Below are positions 1 through 7,310 of a DNA stretch of 63,448 nucleotides, piece by piece (position 1 is the first letter of the stretch; the number at the start of each line of letters is the position of its first letter). The notes beneath the pieces are model-generated. The model made no database searches. It had not been told where the DNA came from and saw nothing but the letters and a program-made list of their open reading frames with translations. The translations under genes and the position numbers were made by a program. Source of the DNA: Candidatus Termititenax aidoneus (lineage in GTDB: Bacteria; Margulisbacteria; Termititenacia; Termititenacales; Termititenacaceae); assembly GCA_003864455.1 (NCBI GenBank), contig BGZN01000006.1, positions 1-63,448 of the forward strand, given 5' to 3'.

Positions 1-2
1 AG

Positions 3-134
3 GGCGATGAATTAAAGCGCGTAACCCAGGCTACAGTAGACTTTGCGGCGGCAACAGGACAAGACCTTGTTTCCGCCGGCAAACTTTTAGAAAAAGCTGT
101 CGGTGGGAATATCTCGGCATTGAGCCGAAACTAA
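3..134 (+). CDS. Phage tail tape-measure fragment (partial, truncated)
   Basis: A reading frame open from the left edge gives about 43 residues ending in TAA. It contains VTQATVDFAAATGQDL and a following AGKLLEKAVGG stretch, which is the pattern of the conserved TP901-type tape-measure domain (alternating helix, then G-K-x-L). In that family the protein continues for hundreds of residues after this motif, whereas here it stops at once. The stretch is therefore probably the end of a degenerate or frameshifted tape-measure gene. The beginning lies outside the window. Recognition rests on motif memory only. Confidence 0.5.
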   Translation, partial: GDELKRVTQATVDFAAATGQDLVSAGKLLEKAVGGNISALSRN

Positions 135-166
135 AACCCGGAAAGAGCGCGCCGTCTTCTAATAAT

Positions 167-183
167 AAAACCGCCGGTTTTTT
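167..183. terminator. Short bidirectional terminator hairpin
   Basis: AAAACC, a 3-nt loop GCC, then GGTTTT forms a 6-bp stem followed by more T residues. It sits between the converging tape-measure fragment (ends 134) and pyrC (stop at 183-185), and T or A runs flank both sides, so it could serve either strand. The stem is short, so efficiency is doubtful. Confidence 0.45.
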
Positions 184-1481
184 CATGTCTTTAACCAAAC
201 TCCTTTTTCCGGTGTGTATTTTATCTGTCCGCCGACAATAGTCATGGCCGCCCAGCCGCCCAGTTCCCAGCCGTCAAAAGGCGTGTTTTTGCCTTTGGAA
301 TAAAATTTGGTTTTGTCCACTTTTTTGGTCAGCTGAGTATCGATAACCGTGATATCCGCCGCCGCGCCAATTTTAAGCGTGCCTTTGTCCAGCGCAAAAA
401 TTTTAGCCGGATTGACGCTCATCAGCTCCACCAGACGGTCAATGGTCAACAGGCCGGTCTGCACCAGATGTGTGTAAAGCAGCGGCAGCGCGGTTTCCAG
501 GCCGCTGATGCCAAAAGAGGCAAGATTAAATTCCACGCGCTTGTCGTCAAGTGTGTGCGGCGCGTGGTCGGTGGCGATAATGTCGATTGTGCCGTCCTGC
601 AGCGCGGCAAGCAGCGCCAGCCGGTCGGCTTCCTGGCGCAGCGGCGGGCTCATTTTAGCGTTGGTGCTGTAAGCGCCGACCGCCTCTTCGGTCAGCAGCA
701 AATAATGCGGAGCGGTTTCGCAGGTGATCGGCGCGCCGAGTTTTTTGGCCTGACGCACCAGATCCAGGCTTGCTTTGGCGGAAATATGCGCCAGATGAAT
801 GCGCCCGAAATTTTTGGCAATTTCTATATCGCGCGCGACCATAGTTGTTTCCGAAGCAATCGGTATGCCCGGCAAGCCGAGCTTGGTGGACAGCGCGCTT
901 TCATTCATCGAGCCGCCGTTGGTCAGCGTTTTGTCCTCGCAGTGGGAGATGACCACAGAATTAAACATGCCGGCGTATTCCAGTACTTTGCGCAGCACCT
1001 GCGCGTTGGCGATAGGCTGGCCGTCGTCGGAAAACGCCACCGCGCCGAAACGCTGCATTTCGCCGATTTGCGTGATGAACTCGCCGCGCAAACCGATTGT
1101 GCATGCGCCGATCGGCAAAACATTGACTATGCCGTGCCGCCGCGCGACTTCCTGTATGTGCTTGATAAGACTGACATCATCGGCCGGCGGATCAGTATTG
1201 GCCATGCAAGCGATGCTTGTAAATCCGCCGGCGGCCGCGGCTTTGCTGCCGGTCTTAATTGTTTCTTTCTCTTCCTGGCCGGGTTCGCGGAGATGCACGT
1301 GCATATCGATCAGGCCAGGCGCAATGATTTTGTCCTGGAGATCATACACTTCAGCGCCGTCCGCGGAAATGTTTTCTTTTAATTCAGCGACTTTGCCGTC
1401 CGCGACCAGCAGATCCAGTTTTTTGTGAAGTCCCTGTGACGGGTCGACGACCGTGCCGTTTTTTAGCAAAAGACCGCTCAT
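183..1481 (-). CDS. pyrC: Dihydroorotase PyrC (type I)
   Basis: The enzyme cyclises carbamoyl-aspartate to dihydroorotate, step three of de novo pyrimidine synthesis, in the cytoplasm. The 432 residues match the usual length of type I dihydroorotases. Visible metal-site motifs are DMHVHLREPG (HxH, about residues 59-68), FSDDGQ (about 150), VISHCED (about 178), HLAHIS (about 230) and ATDHAPH (about 303), which carries the catalytic Asp. The start ATG overlaps the stop of pyrB by 4 nt (ATGA), so the two genes are translationally coupled in a pyrBC operon. No dedicated regulatory site was recognised. The identification is secure. Confidence 0.95.
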   Translation of the reverse strand: MSGLLLKNGTVVDPSQGLHKKLDLLVADGKVAELKENISADGAEVYDLQDKIIAPGLIDMHVHLREPGQEEKETIKTGSKAAAAGGFTSIACMANTDPPADDVSLIKHIQEVARRHGIVNVLPIGACTIGLRGEFITQIGEMQRFGAVAFSDDGQPIANAQVLRKVLEYAGMFNSVVISHCEDKTLTNGGSMNESALSTKLGLPGIPIASETTMVARDIEIAKNFGRIHLAHISAKASLDLVRQAKKLGAPITCETAPHYLLLTEEAVGAYSTNAKMSPPLRQEADRLALLAALQDGTIDIIATDHAPHTLDDKRVEFNLASFGISGLETALPLLYTHLVQTGLLTIDRLVELMSVNPAKIFALDKGTLKIGAAADITVIDTQLTKKVDKTKFYSKGKNTPFDGWELGGWAAMTIVGGQIKYTPEKGVWLKT

Positions 1482-2383
1482 GCTTTTTCTCCAATCAGCA
1501 GATTCAAAACCGCCATGCGTATCGCCAGGCCGTTGACGACCTGCTCCAGAATAACATTTTGCTTGCCGTCGGCGACCGGCGTGGAAATTTCCACACTGCG
1601 GTTAATCGGTCCGGGGTGCAAGACGAGCAGGTCCGGCTTGGCTTTGGCCAGACGCTTTTCGTTGATGCCAAAAAGCCGGTGATACTCCCGTTTGGACGGG
1701 ATAAAATTTTGGTTGGCCTGCCGCTCGTACTGCATGCGCAGGACATTCACAAAATCCGCGTCGGCCAGCGCGCGCCCGAGATCATGCTCGACCGTAACGC
1801 CAAAATCCTCGATGCCTTTGGGTATCAAAGTGGCCGGTCCGCAAACCGCCACCTGCGCGCCGAGCGTATTTAAGCCCCAGATATTCGAGCGCGCCACGCG
1901 GCTGTGGGCGATGTCGCCGACAATGACGACTTTTTTGTTTTGGAGATCTCCTTTGAATTGCTGCATGGTCATAATGTCCAGCAAGGCCTGCGTGGGGTGT
2001 TCGTTAAATCCGTCGCCAGCGTTGATGACGGACATAGCCGTGTTTTCGGCCGCCAGCTGCGGCGCACCGCCGTGGCTGTGCCGGATAACCACCGCGCTAA
2101 AACCCATCACTTCCAGATTGCGCACCGTGTCGATGAGCGTTTCACCTTTTTGCACGCTGGACGCGGACACACTGACATTGTGTGTGCGGCCGCCCAGCCG
2201 CCCCGCCGCGACATTAAAAGAAGTCATAGTGCGTGTGGACGGCTCATAAAACAAAGTCAGCAGCGTTTTGTCCAGCAGAGATTTCTTGATCCGCCCCAGC
2301 GCGGAAAACTGTTTTTTATAAGTAAAAGCCTCTTGAATAATCAGGTTAATCTGTTTGGCGCTGAGATCTTTTAGTCCCAGCAA
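1478..2383 (-). CDS. pyrB: Aspartate carbamoyltransferase PyrB, catalytic chain
   Basis: The enzyme condenses carbamoyl phosphate and aspartate, the committed step of pyrimidine synthesis. The carbamoyl-phosphate loop FYEPSTRTM lies near residue 45, and HPTQALLD and LHPGPINR are both present. No regulatory pyrI gene is adjacent. The coordinates use the first conventional codon, TTG at 2383-2381, which has AAGGA only 1-2 nt upstream. The family-typical N-terminus NPLGIKDLLGL continues in frame upstream to TAG at 2419-2417 with no ATG, GTG or TTG. The best-placed start is therefore AUC at 2407-2405, about 4 nt after GAGGTG. That start would give 309 residues. The product is secure and the start is not. 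Confidence 0.93.
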   Translation of the reverse strand: MLGLKDLSAKQINLIIQEAFTYKKQFSALGRIKKSLLDKTLLTLFYEPSTRTMTSFNVAAGRLGGRTHNVSVSASSVQKGETLIDTVRNLEVMGFSAVVIRHSHGGAPQLAAENTAMSVINAGDGFNEHPTQALLDIMTMQQFKGDLQNKKVVIVGDIAHSRVARSNIWGLNTLGAQVAVCGPATLIPKGIEDFGVTVEHDLGRALADADFVNVLRMQYERQANQNFIPSKREYHRLFGINEKRLAKAKPDLLVLHPGPINRSVEISTPVADGKQNVILEQVVNGLAIRMAVLNLLIGEKA

Positions 2384-2473
2384 ATCCTTAATACCCAGCG
2401 GATTGATGACGCACCTCTAAATAGAACTTCTTAATTATAGAGAAAAATTTTATCTTGTGCAATAATAAAATAC

Positions 2474-3445
2474 ATGACCAGACGCCGCAATAATTCTTGG
2501 CCAAAATATTTGTTGATTGGCTTGAGCGTGGGTTTGTTTTTGGGCGGCCTGTCCTGGCTGGTGTCGTCGTCGCTGCAGGATATGAGCGCTCCGCTGCGCG
2601 AGGAAAGGCAAACCAGCGCGGGCAGCGCGCGCAGCCAAACCGGACGTGAAAATGTGGTCTATTACTGGGACCCCGAGGAGCTGGTCGCGCAGCAGTTAGA
2701 AAACGAACTGCGCCTGCGTTACTCCGAAAACACGCAAATCGTGCTGGACAATATCGAGCAAAATATTCAATACACGCGCAATAAAGCGGCGGCTTGGTTC
2801 TATCTGGCCGGCGCTTACGAAAGGCTGCGTTTGCCGGACAAGGCTGTCGAGATTTACAACGCCCTGCTCAATAATTTTAACAATCGCAAAGTTGTGGTCT
2901 GCGCTTTGAGCGCACCGCGCTTGAATAGCGGCAACTGGCCGCTATACGCCGTGTCGATCTGGGAAGAAGCCGCGCTGCGTCTGTATTTGCTGACCGGCGA
3001 GGCGCTGTATCTGGAGCTGCTGCGGGATAGCGCGGCGGTTTTTGGACCGGAAATTTCCGGCGAGACTTCTTACACCGGCGGTTTTCTTTACGCTGATCTG
3101 GCGGCGGACAATAGCGCGCGTCCGGCGGCCAGAATTTCTTCTTATGCTTACTACACGCGGCTCTTTGCCGCGCAGGAGTACGCGCAGAGTTTTATTGCCT
3201 ATGTGCGCGCGCAGGGCTTGCCGGGTTACAAGGAGCTTGATTATCTAGACAAGGCGGAAGAGCCGTTGATGCCGGCGGACAGCGCCAGAATACGCGCCGC
3301 GGAATCTACTGCGCTAACCCTGGCCGCTCTGCACAAAACCGACGACGGAGCATATTTATACACTTTCCTATATAATGACGTTGGGTTGAAAATAGACCTG
3401 AAAGCCGAGGGCAGAGCTTTCTATATAAAGAGGGTTTACCAGTGA
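2474..3445 (+). CDS. Membrane-anchored TPR-like protein, unknown function
   Basis: The 323-residue protein has a cationic N-terminus (TRRRNNSWPKY) followed by one strong membrane segment at about residues 13-38, so the rest should be extracytoplasmic. Residues about 96-130 (AWFYLAGAYERL, then PDKAVEIYNALL) have the spacing of a tetratricopeptide repeat. The remainder is helical and not recognised. No Shine-Dalgarno sequence precedes the ATG, and an AT-rich TAATAA-like element lies 5-7 nt upstream, so the mRNA may be leaderless. Its stop overlaps the next gene by 4 nt, and the pair probably act together in the envelope. No enzyme motif is seen. Confidence 0.6.
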   Translation: MTRRRNNSWPKYLLIGLSVGLFLGGLSWLVSSSLQDMSAPLREERQTSAGSARSQTGRENVVYYWDPEELVAQQLENELRLRYSENTQIVLDNIEQNIQYTRNKAAAWFYLAGAYERLRLPDKAVEIYNALLNNFNNRKVVVCALSAPRLNSGNWPLYAVSIWEEAALRLYLLTGEALYLELLRDSAAVFGPEISGETSYTGGFLYADLAADNSARPAARISSYAYYTRLFAAQEYAQSFIAYVRAQGLPGYKELDYLDKAEEPLMPADSARIRAAESTALTLAALHKTDDGAYLYTFLYNDVGLKIDLKAEGRAFYIKRVYQ

Positions 3446-3945
3446 AAAAATTTTTATTAGCAGTTTTGCTTTGGAGTTGTTTCGCGCTGGCCGAATGGAA
3501 TGGCAATCGTTACTCGGACAGCAAATATCCGGTAACTTTTGAAATACCCGGTTCCTGGAAAATATTGCTGGACGGCCAGCACCGCGCGACCGCCATGCGC
3601 GGCGATGAAATTACGGCGGTGGATTTCAATATACAACCGGCCAATAAACGCAGCGCGGAAGACGTTGCCCGCGACCGCCTGCGCGCTTACGATAGCTGGC
3701 GGTATCTGGCCGGCGCTCAGCTCAACGGCAATGAGCGCAAAGGCGCGGATTCGGCGTTCAATGTCATGTACAATCGTTCGGTTTTTCAACGCTCAACAGC
3801 CCGCGCCGCTTTGGTTATTGTGCAAGAGGGTTATTTTGTCAAAGGCGATATGGCGTATATTTTCACGATAACTACAGATTCCACGACTTGGAACGACACC
3901 AAGCGCGACATTTTACAGATTTGGAATTCGTTTAAGGTAAACTAA
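3442..3945 (+). CDS. Secreted PsbP-like hypothetical protein
   Basis: The 167 residues begin with a cleavable signal peptide (KKFLLAVLLWSCFALA, cut near residue 18). The mature part has the look of small PsbP/Mog1-fold lipoprotein-like domains: a YPVTFEIPGSWKI strand region near residue 30, a central helix (KRSAEDVARDRL) and a late YIFTITTDSTTW strand followed by a terminal helix. There is no lipobox. It overlaps the upstream TPR-like gene by ATGA, implying a two-gene operon for an envelope function. The fold assignment is tentative. Confidence 0.55.
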   Translation: MKKFLLAVLLWSCFALAEWNGNRYSDSKYPVTFEIPGSWKILLDGQHRATAMRGDEITAVDFNIQPANKRSAEDVARDRLRAYDSWRYLAGAQLNGNERKGADSAFNVMYNRSVFQRSTARAALVIVQEGYFVKGDMAYIFTITTDSTTWNDTKRDILQIWNSFKVN

Positions 3946-4307
3946 ACAAATTCGGAATGATTACTTCATAACAATAGACATAGGCAAATGTTAAGCGGCG
4001 CTTCCAGATTAATTTCAGGCTTTAAGTAAATATTGTCCACAAACAATGAACATTTTGTGAATAAAAAACAATCAACTCCAGGCGATAGTTAAGAATCAGT
4101 TAAATATCGTTTCGCTTTGATTAACTTTTAGCGCCAATTACTCCACGCGCGGCTGAATTTATCGTTGCTTAACTTTTTGGATTGTCTGGTTTTATCGCTC
4201 GCTTGATGATAGTAAAGTATATATTTATAAAACAATGTATGCTAAACAGCCAGTTGTGAATAGATACTCTCTAGTCTGTGCGATAGTTAAGCTGTAGTTT
4301 GTCTTGG
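3946..4307. other. AT-rich gap with two 12-bp direct repeats
   Basis: No intact gene is visible. The 12-mer GCGATAGTTAAG occurs at 4082-4093 and 4280-4291. The interval between them includes a decayed copy of the neighbouring pseudouridine-synthase 3' end, listed separately. The repeat spacing suggests a tandem duplication whose first copy has mostly been lost. Confidence 0.5.
4128..4210 (-). pseudogene. Relic of a duplicated pseudouridine-synthase C-terminus
   Basis: Read on the minus strand, this stretch encodes KTRQSKKLSNDKF and ends in a TAA stop. The intact gene at 4308-5015 ends with the related PGQLKELSNNEKT segment. The DNA around GTTGCTTAACTTTTTG matches ATTGCTTAACTCTTTG at 4353-4368. 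The copy has no upstream body, so it is a non-functional remnant of a tandem duplication. The alignment was done by eye. Confidence 0.45.
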
Positions 4308-5015
4308 TTAGCGATCAATGTCCAGCGTTTTAAACAATACTGTTTTTTCATTATTGCTTAACTCTTTGAGCTGTCCTGGCTTTAGTTCTCCAAGGTGAAA
4401 GTTAAGTATTCTTTTCCTTAAAAGAAGCCGTACTGGACAACCAACCGCTTCGCACATACGCCTGACCTGTCTGTTTTTGCCTTCCGTAATGGTCAGTAAA
4501 AATTTATAGCCGCCAAGCCGCTTTGTTTTAGCCGGACGCGTCTTTTGGCCAAGTATATATACGCCTTGCTCTAAGTTAAGCAAGGCTTTGTCAGATATAG
4601 GTTTGTAAAGAGTTACTTCATATTCTTTTTCATGGTAAAAAACCGGGTCCATAATGCGCCTGGCAACCACGCCGTCATTGGTCAAAAATATCAAACCGCC
4701 AGTGTCTTTATCCAATCTGCCAACCGGCACAACGCCTTTTGGTAATTTTACAAGATCTTTGATTTCCCGTTCGCCTTTTTGCGCGTTGACAGTCACTATG
4801 CCCAGCGGTTTATTAAAAAGGAAGTAATATTTTGGCGCATACCGCGCTGGTTTGTCGATTTTTAGCGTGTCTACGCCTAAAACCATTTTAGCTCCGGTGT
4901 CCGTAACTTTTTGGCCGTTGAGCGAGACGTATCCGGCCGTTATCCATGCCGCCGCTTCACGCCGCGAAGCCAGACCCTGTTCGGAAAGATAGCGCTGAAT
5001 GCGGATTAGCTCCAT
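4308..5015 (-). CDS. RsuA/RluB-family rRNA pseudouridine synthase
   Basis: The protein has an N-terminal S4 RNA-binding domain (IQRYLSEQGLASRREA, residues about 5-20, then VSLNG) and the catalytic motif PVGRLDKDTGGLIFLT near residue 100, whose Asp attacks the uridine. KNRQVRRMCEAVGCPV near residue 190 is the family's second conserved block. The 235-residue length fits single-site rRNA synthases of the RsuA/RluB/RluE/RluF group, and the exact rRNA position cannot be told. I chose ATG at 5015 over TTG at 5039 because the S4 domain begins right there. No strong Shine-Dalgarno sequence is seen. Confidence 0.85.
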   Translation of the reverse strand: MELIRIQRYLSEQGLASRREAAAWITAGYVSLNGQKVTDTGAKMVLGVDTLKIDKPARYAPKYYFLFNKPLGIVTVNAQKGEREIKDLVKLPKGVVPVGRLDKDTGGLIFLTNDGVVARRIMDPVFYHEKEYEVTLYKPISDKALLNLEQGVYILGQKTRPAKTKRLGGYKFLLTITEGKNRQVRRMCEAVGCPVRLLLRKRILNFHLGELKPGQLKELSNNEKTVLFKTLDIDR

Positions 5016-5062
5016 GGGCAGGATTTTAACACTTGTCAAAGATACGGCAATAGGTTGCTTGT

Positions 5063-5091
5063 TTGACGTGGGAGTGGGGTAATATTATAGT
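5063..5091 (+). promoter_or_regulatory. Sigma-70 promoter for the 5149 gene
   Basis: TTGACG at 5063-5068 and TATAGT at 5086-5091 are separated by exactly 17 bp, so each hexamer has one mismatch to consensus. It points at the outer-membrane protein gene at 5149, leaving a leader of about 50 nt that includes the duplicated ribosome-binding site. Confidence 0.65.
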
Positions 5092-5109
5092 GGTTATAGA
5101 CTTTCTATA

Positions 5110-5143
5110 TTTAGTAAGTAAAGGAATTTAGTAAGTAAAGGAG
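5110..5143 (+). repeat. Tandem 17-bp duplication of the ribosome-binding site
   Basis: Two adjacent 17-bp units (5110-5126 and 5127-5143) share TTTAGTAAGTAAAGGA and differ only in their last base. Each carries the AAAGGA Shine-Dalgarno core, and only the second is correctly spaced from the ATG at 5149. Confidence 0.8.
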
Positions 5144-5148
5144 CAAAT

Positions 5149-5859
5149 ATGAAAAAAACGGCAGGCTGTTTAATGATTTGCTTGTTTGTTTTAGTTGGTG
5201 TTTTGTCGGGTGAAGAAGTTTCCCAAAAAAGATTTACAGTTAAAGGCGCTCTGGCTTTTGACAGCAAAATGACTTATAAAGTGGCGGAAGCTATGGTAAT
5301 AAATTTTAGCAACGCTACCTACAGCGGCACTTATAGCGAACAAGACAATTTTACTTTTAAATCAACGTTTGCTTTTGGCGCAGAATATGCGCTCTGGCGA
5401 AAATTTCCTTGGATTGAAACCTCAATTGGTTTTAATTTTCCTCAAAAATATAGCGCAAACAAACTGAATGCCACAATGTCGATGCCTTATTTTGGCGACT
5501 TACGGGGCAAGGCTGATTTGGAAGACGATGATTTTAATTTTCTTTTGTGGTCGATATATTCAAGATTAAGAGTGTTTTTTAGAAACGTTTCTTCAGAAAA
5601 TGTTTCTCCTTATGCCGCGCTGAAACTTTCCTCTAACTTTGTTTCTATGGAAGGCGCAATCGCTCCTTCCGGCGTTAGCTTGAAAAATCCTTTAGGTTAT
5701 GGGGTTTCTTTCGGGTTAATCTTTTTTGACAACCTTGATGTTGAGCTTGCTTATGATGCAATGCATGGATTAATTGAAGGCGTTGATGGTGTTTTGCCGG
5801 AAGGTAGCAACAACTATGATTTCAGCTCTATGTATGTCTCGCTAGGGTATAGAATATAA
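5149..5859 (+). CDS. Putative outer-membrane beta-barrel protein
   Basis: The 236-residue protein starts with a signal peptide (KKTAGCLMICLFVLVGVLSG). Its body is rich in alternating hydrophobic/aromatic strands and ends with MYVSLGYRI, the aromatic-terminated last strand typical of outer-membrane barrels that are recognised by BamA. The size fits an 8-10-strand OmpA/OmpW-like barrel. It has its own promoter and a strong AAAGGAG ribosome site, and no operon partner. Substrate and function are unknown. Confidence 0.6.
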   Translation: MKKTAGCLMICLFVLVGVLSGEEVSQKRFTVKGALAFDSKMTYKVAEAMVINFSNATYSGTYSEQDNFTFKSTFAFGAEYALWRKFPWIETSIGFNFPQKYSANKLNATMSMPYFGDLRGKADLEDDDFNFLLWSIYSRLRVFFRNVSSENVSPYAALKLSSNFVSMEGAIAPSGVSLKNPLGYGVSFGLIFFDNLDVELAYDAMHGLIEGVDGVLPEGSNNYDFSSMYVSLGYRI

Positions 5860-5908
5860 CTAATCTATACGGTCGTTACTTTGCGGCGCTTCCAGCTTTT
5901 TTACAATT

Positions 5909-6169
5909 TTACCAAGAAATGCCCAAACGTTCTTGAATAGTATTGTTATGTATCGGACAAACAGGAATGTCGCTGTGGTTCTGCCAAGATGCGTCGGAGA
6001 GTTCTTGAATGGCGTTGCTATGTATTGGGCAGCAAGGAATATAATTACTGTTGACAAGTTTACGCGAAGCGGCATAAATACCTCCGGCCGCAATGCCAAC
6101 ACCTATAGCGGAAACTAAAAATTTAATTTTCTTCTTCACCGGGCCTAGGGCAATAATTTTCAAATACAT
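5909..6169 (-). CDS. Small membrane protein with twin CPIH repeats
   Basis: An 86-residue frame starts at ATG 6169 behind a perfect AGGAGGT with 7-nt spacing. Residues about 14-35 form one membrane segment (KFLVSAIGVGIAAGGIYAA). Two tandem repeats follow, YIPCCPIHSNAIQEL and DIPVCPIHNNTIQER, each with Cys and His that could bind metal or haem. The frame stops at TAA 5909-5911. A one-base deletion there would join it to a downstream frame ending KKLEAPQSNDRID, a tail that resembles the end of the next gene. The annotated protein may therefore be a frameshifted version of a roughly 100-residue parent. No family was recognised. Confidence 0.5.
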   Translation of the reverse strand: MYLKIIALGPVKKKIKFLVSAIGVGIAAGGIYAASRKLVNSNYIPCCPIHSNAIQELSDASWQNHSDIPVCPIHNNTIQERLGISW

Positions 6170-6324
6170 AATGCATACCTCCTCTTTCGTAATATTATTG
6201 CAATTGCAGTTCAATGGCAATTAGTTGTTTTATACATTAGTTGAAAATAATTGTCAATAGTGCGCCAACCACGGCTCGGTTCTGCTCGAAGGTCGGTATT
6301 TCTCACTAAGTTACAGAATATAGT

Positions 6325-6906
6325 TTAGTCCACGCGGTTGTTGGTCTCCGGCGTTTCCAGCCGCTTTTTCACGCTGGCCAGCCAGCCCGGGTCAAAATAA
6401 TAAATGTTCCCAAATTCCGGCTTGAGCGCATTGGCGGCGTAAAAAATCACACGCTCCGGCGTAGTCCAAAGCGCTCCGTCGTAAGTGTAATTGTTGACGC
6501 GTAAATAATGAAATTTAGTTTTAGCGCCGTACTTTTGCGCCAGCTCCTGATAGGGATTTTTGCCAGCAAAATCCACACCGACGCAAACCAAACGCCCGTC
6601 GACAAAATAAAACACCACGCCCTCTTTGCCGGAAAAATAAGATTCGTATTTTTGCGTTTGAGGATAAAATTCTTTGGCGGCCTGTTTCATTTCAAATTTT
6701 AACAGGCCGAACCACAACTGTTTGCCCAGAGCGTACAGTTCGTCTGCCGGAACAGCGGCCAGAGCCGAGGAGTTTTTTTGCAATCCGGGCAGTTGCTTGG
6801 CCAATTCCTGCGGTGTCAGTCCCCAATTAAAATTTTTGTATCCAGCCCCCCAGAGCAGGCCGGCGCAGGCTAAAAGGAGAACCCCCAAAAAATAAACTTT
6901 GCGCAT
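6325..6906 (-). CDS. Secreted hypothetical protein with conserved C-terminal tail
   Basis: I chose ATG 6906 because it gives an immediate signal peptide (MRKVYFLGVLLLACAGLLWG). The mature part of about 170 residues starts YKNFNWGLTPQELAKQLPG and includes KFHYLRVNNYTYDGALW, reminiscent of small periplasmic proteins that compare a reaction product with a predicted calcium- or peptidoglycan-bound state, but no family was identified. The last residues, KKRLETPETNNRVD, closely parallel KKLEAPQSNDRID encoded just downstream at 5863-5903. The tail may be a shared sorting or interaction signal. Confidence 0.5.
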   Translation of the reverse strand: MRKVYFLGVLLLACAGLLWGAGYKNFNWGLTPQELAKQLPGLQKNSSALAAVPADELYALGKQLWFGLLKFEMKQAAKEFYPQTQKYESYFSGKEGVVFYFVDGRLVCVGVDFAGKNPYQELAQKYGAKTKFHYLRVNNYTYDGALWTTPERVIFYAANALKPEFGNIYYFDPGWLASVKKRLETPETNNRVD

Positions 6907-6950
6907 ATTAAAAATAATTATATCACAATTTTGTTTCAGGGAATTTTCTT

Positions 6951-6979
6951 TTGACAAACCGAAAATATATTGTTAAAAA
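6951..6979 (+). promoter_or_regulatory. Promoter of the V-ATPase operon
   Basis: TTGACA at 6951-6956 and TAAAAA at 6974-6979 are separated by 17 bp. The -10 box ends only 9 nt before the ATG at 6989 and there is no good Shine-Dalgarno sequence. The operon mRNA may therefore be leaderless or nearly so. Confidence 0.55.
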
Positions 6980-6988
6980 CCAAGAGTC

Positions 6989-7297
6989 ATGGCGCAGGAT
7001 ATTTTGGACGAATTGCTGCAAACCGAAAAAGCGGCGGCGGATTTGCTGGCCAGAGCCGAGCAGGACGCCGCGCGTCTGGCGCGGGAAACTGAGCAGAAAA
7101 TTCTCAATCTGCAAGCCGAACTCAAACAGGAACTCAAGCAAAAAAAATCAGCGCTGCAAGAGGAATTGAAAACACTGTACGCCAAGGAAGCCGCCCGCGC
7201 CGCGCAAAAAGCCGAAACCCAGCTGGCTAAATTGGAGATAAGCAAGGACGCGCTGGCGGATGCCGCGGATTTTTTGACGGATAAAATTTTAGCCTGA
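6989..7297 (+). CDS. V-type ATPase peripheral-stalk subunit H/G
   Basis: The 102 residues are almost entirely one long charged coiled coil (EKAAADLLARAEQDAARLAR, then KQELKQKKSALQEEL). This is the profile of the archaeal AhaH/NtpF/eukaryotic G subunit that pairs with subunit E to form the outer stalk. It is the first gene of the operon, exactly where ntpF lies in Enterococcus hirae. The sequence of such helices is poorly conserved, so the identification depends on gene order as well as the coiled-coil pattern. Confidence 0.8.
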   Translation: MAQDILDELLQTEKAAADLLARAEQDAARLARETEQKILNLQAELKQELKQKKSALQEELKTLYAKEAARAAQKAETQLAKLEISKDALADAADFLTDKILA

Positions 7298-7310
7298 TCT
7301 AGGAGAAACC

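Noticed and set aside
468-1428. Long plus-strand open frames (up to 304 codons) opposite pyrC
   Set aside because: They are antisense shadows of a clear, motif-complete dihydroorotase and have no ribosome site or recognisable domain.
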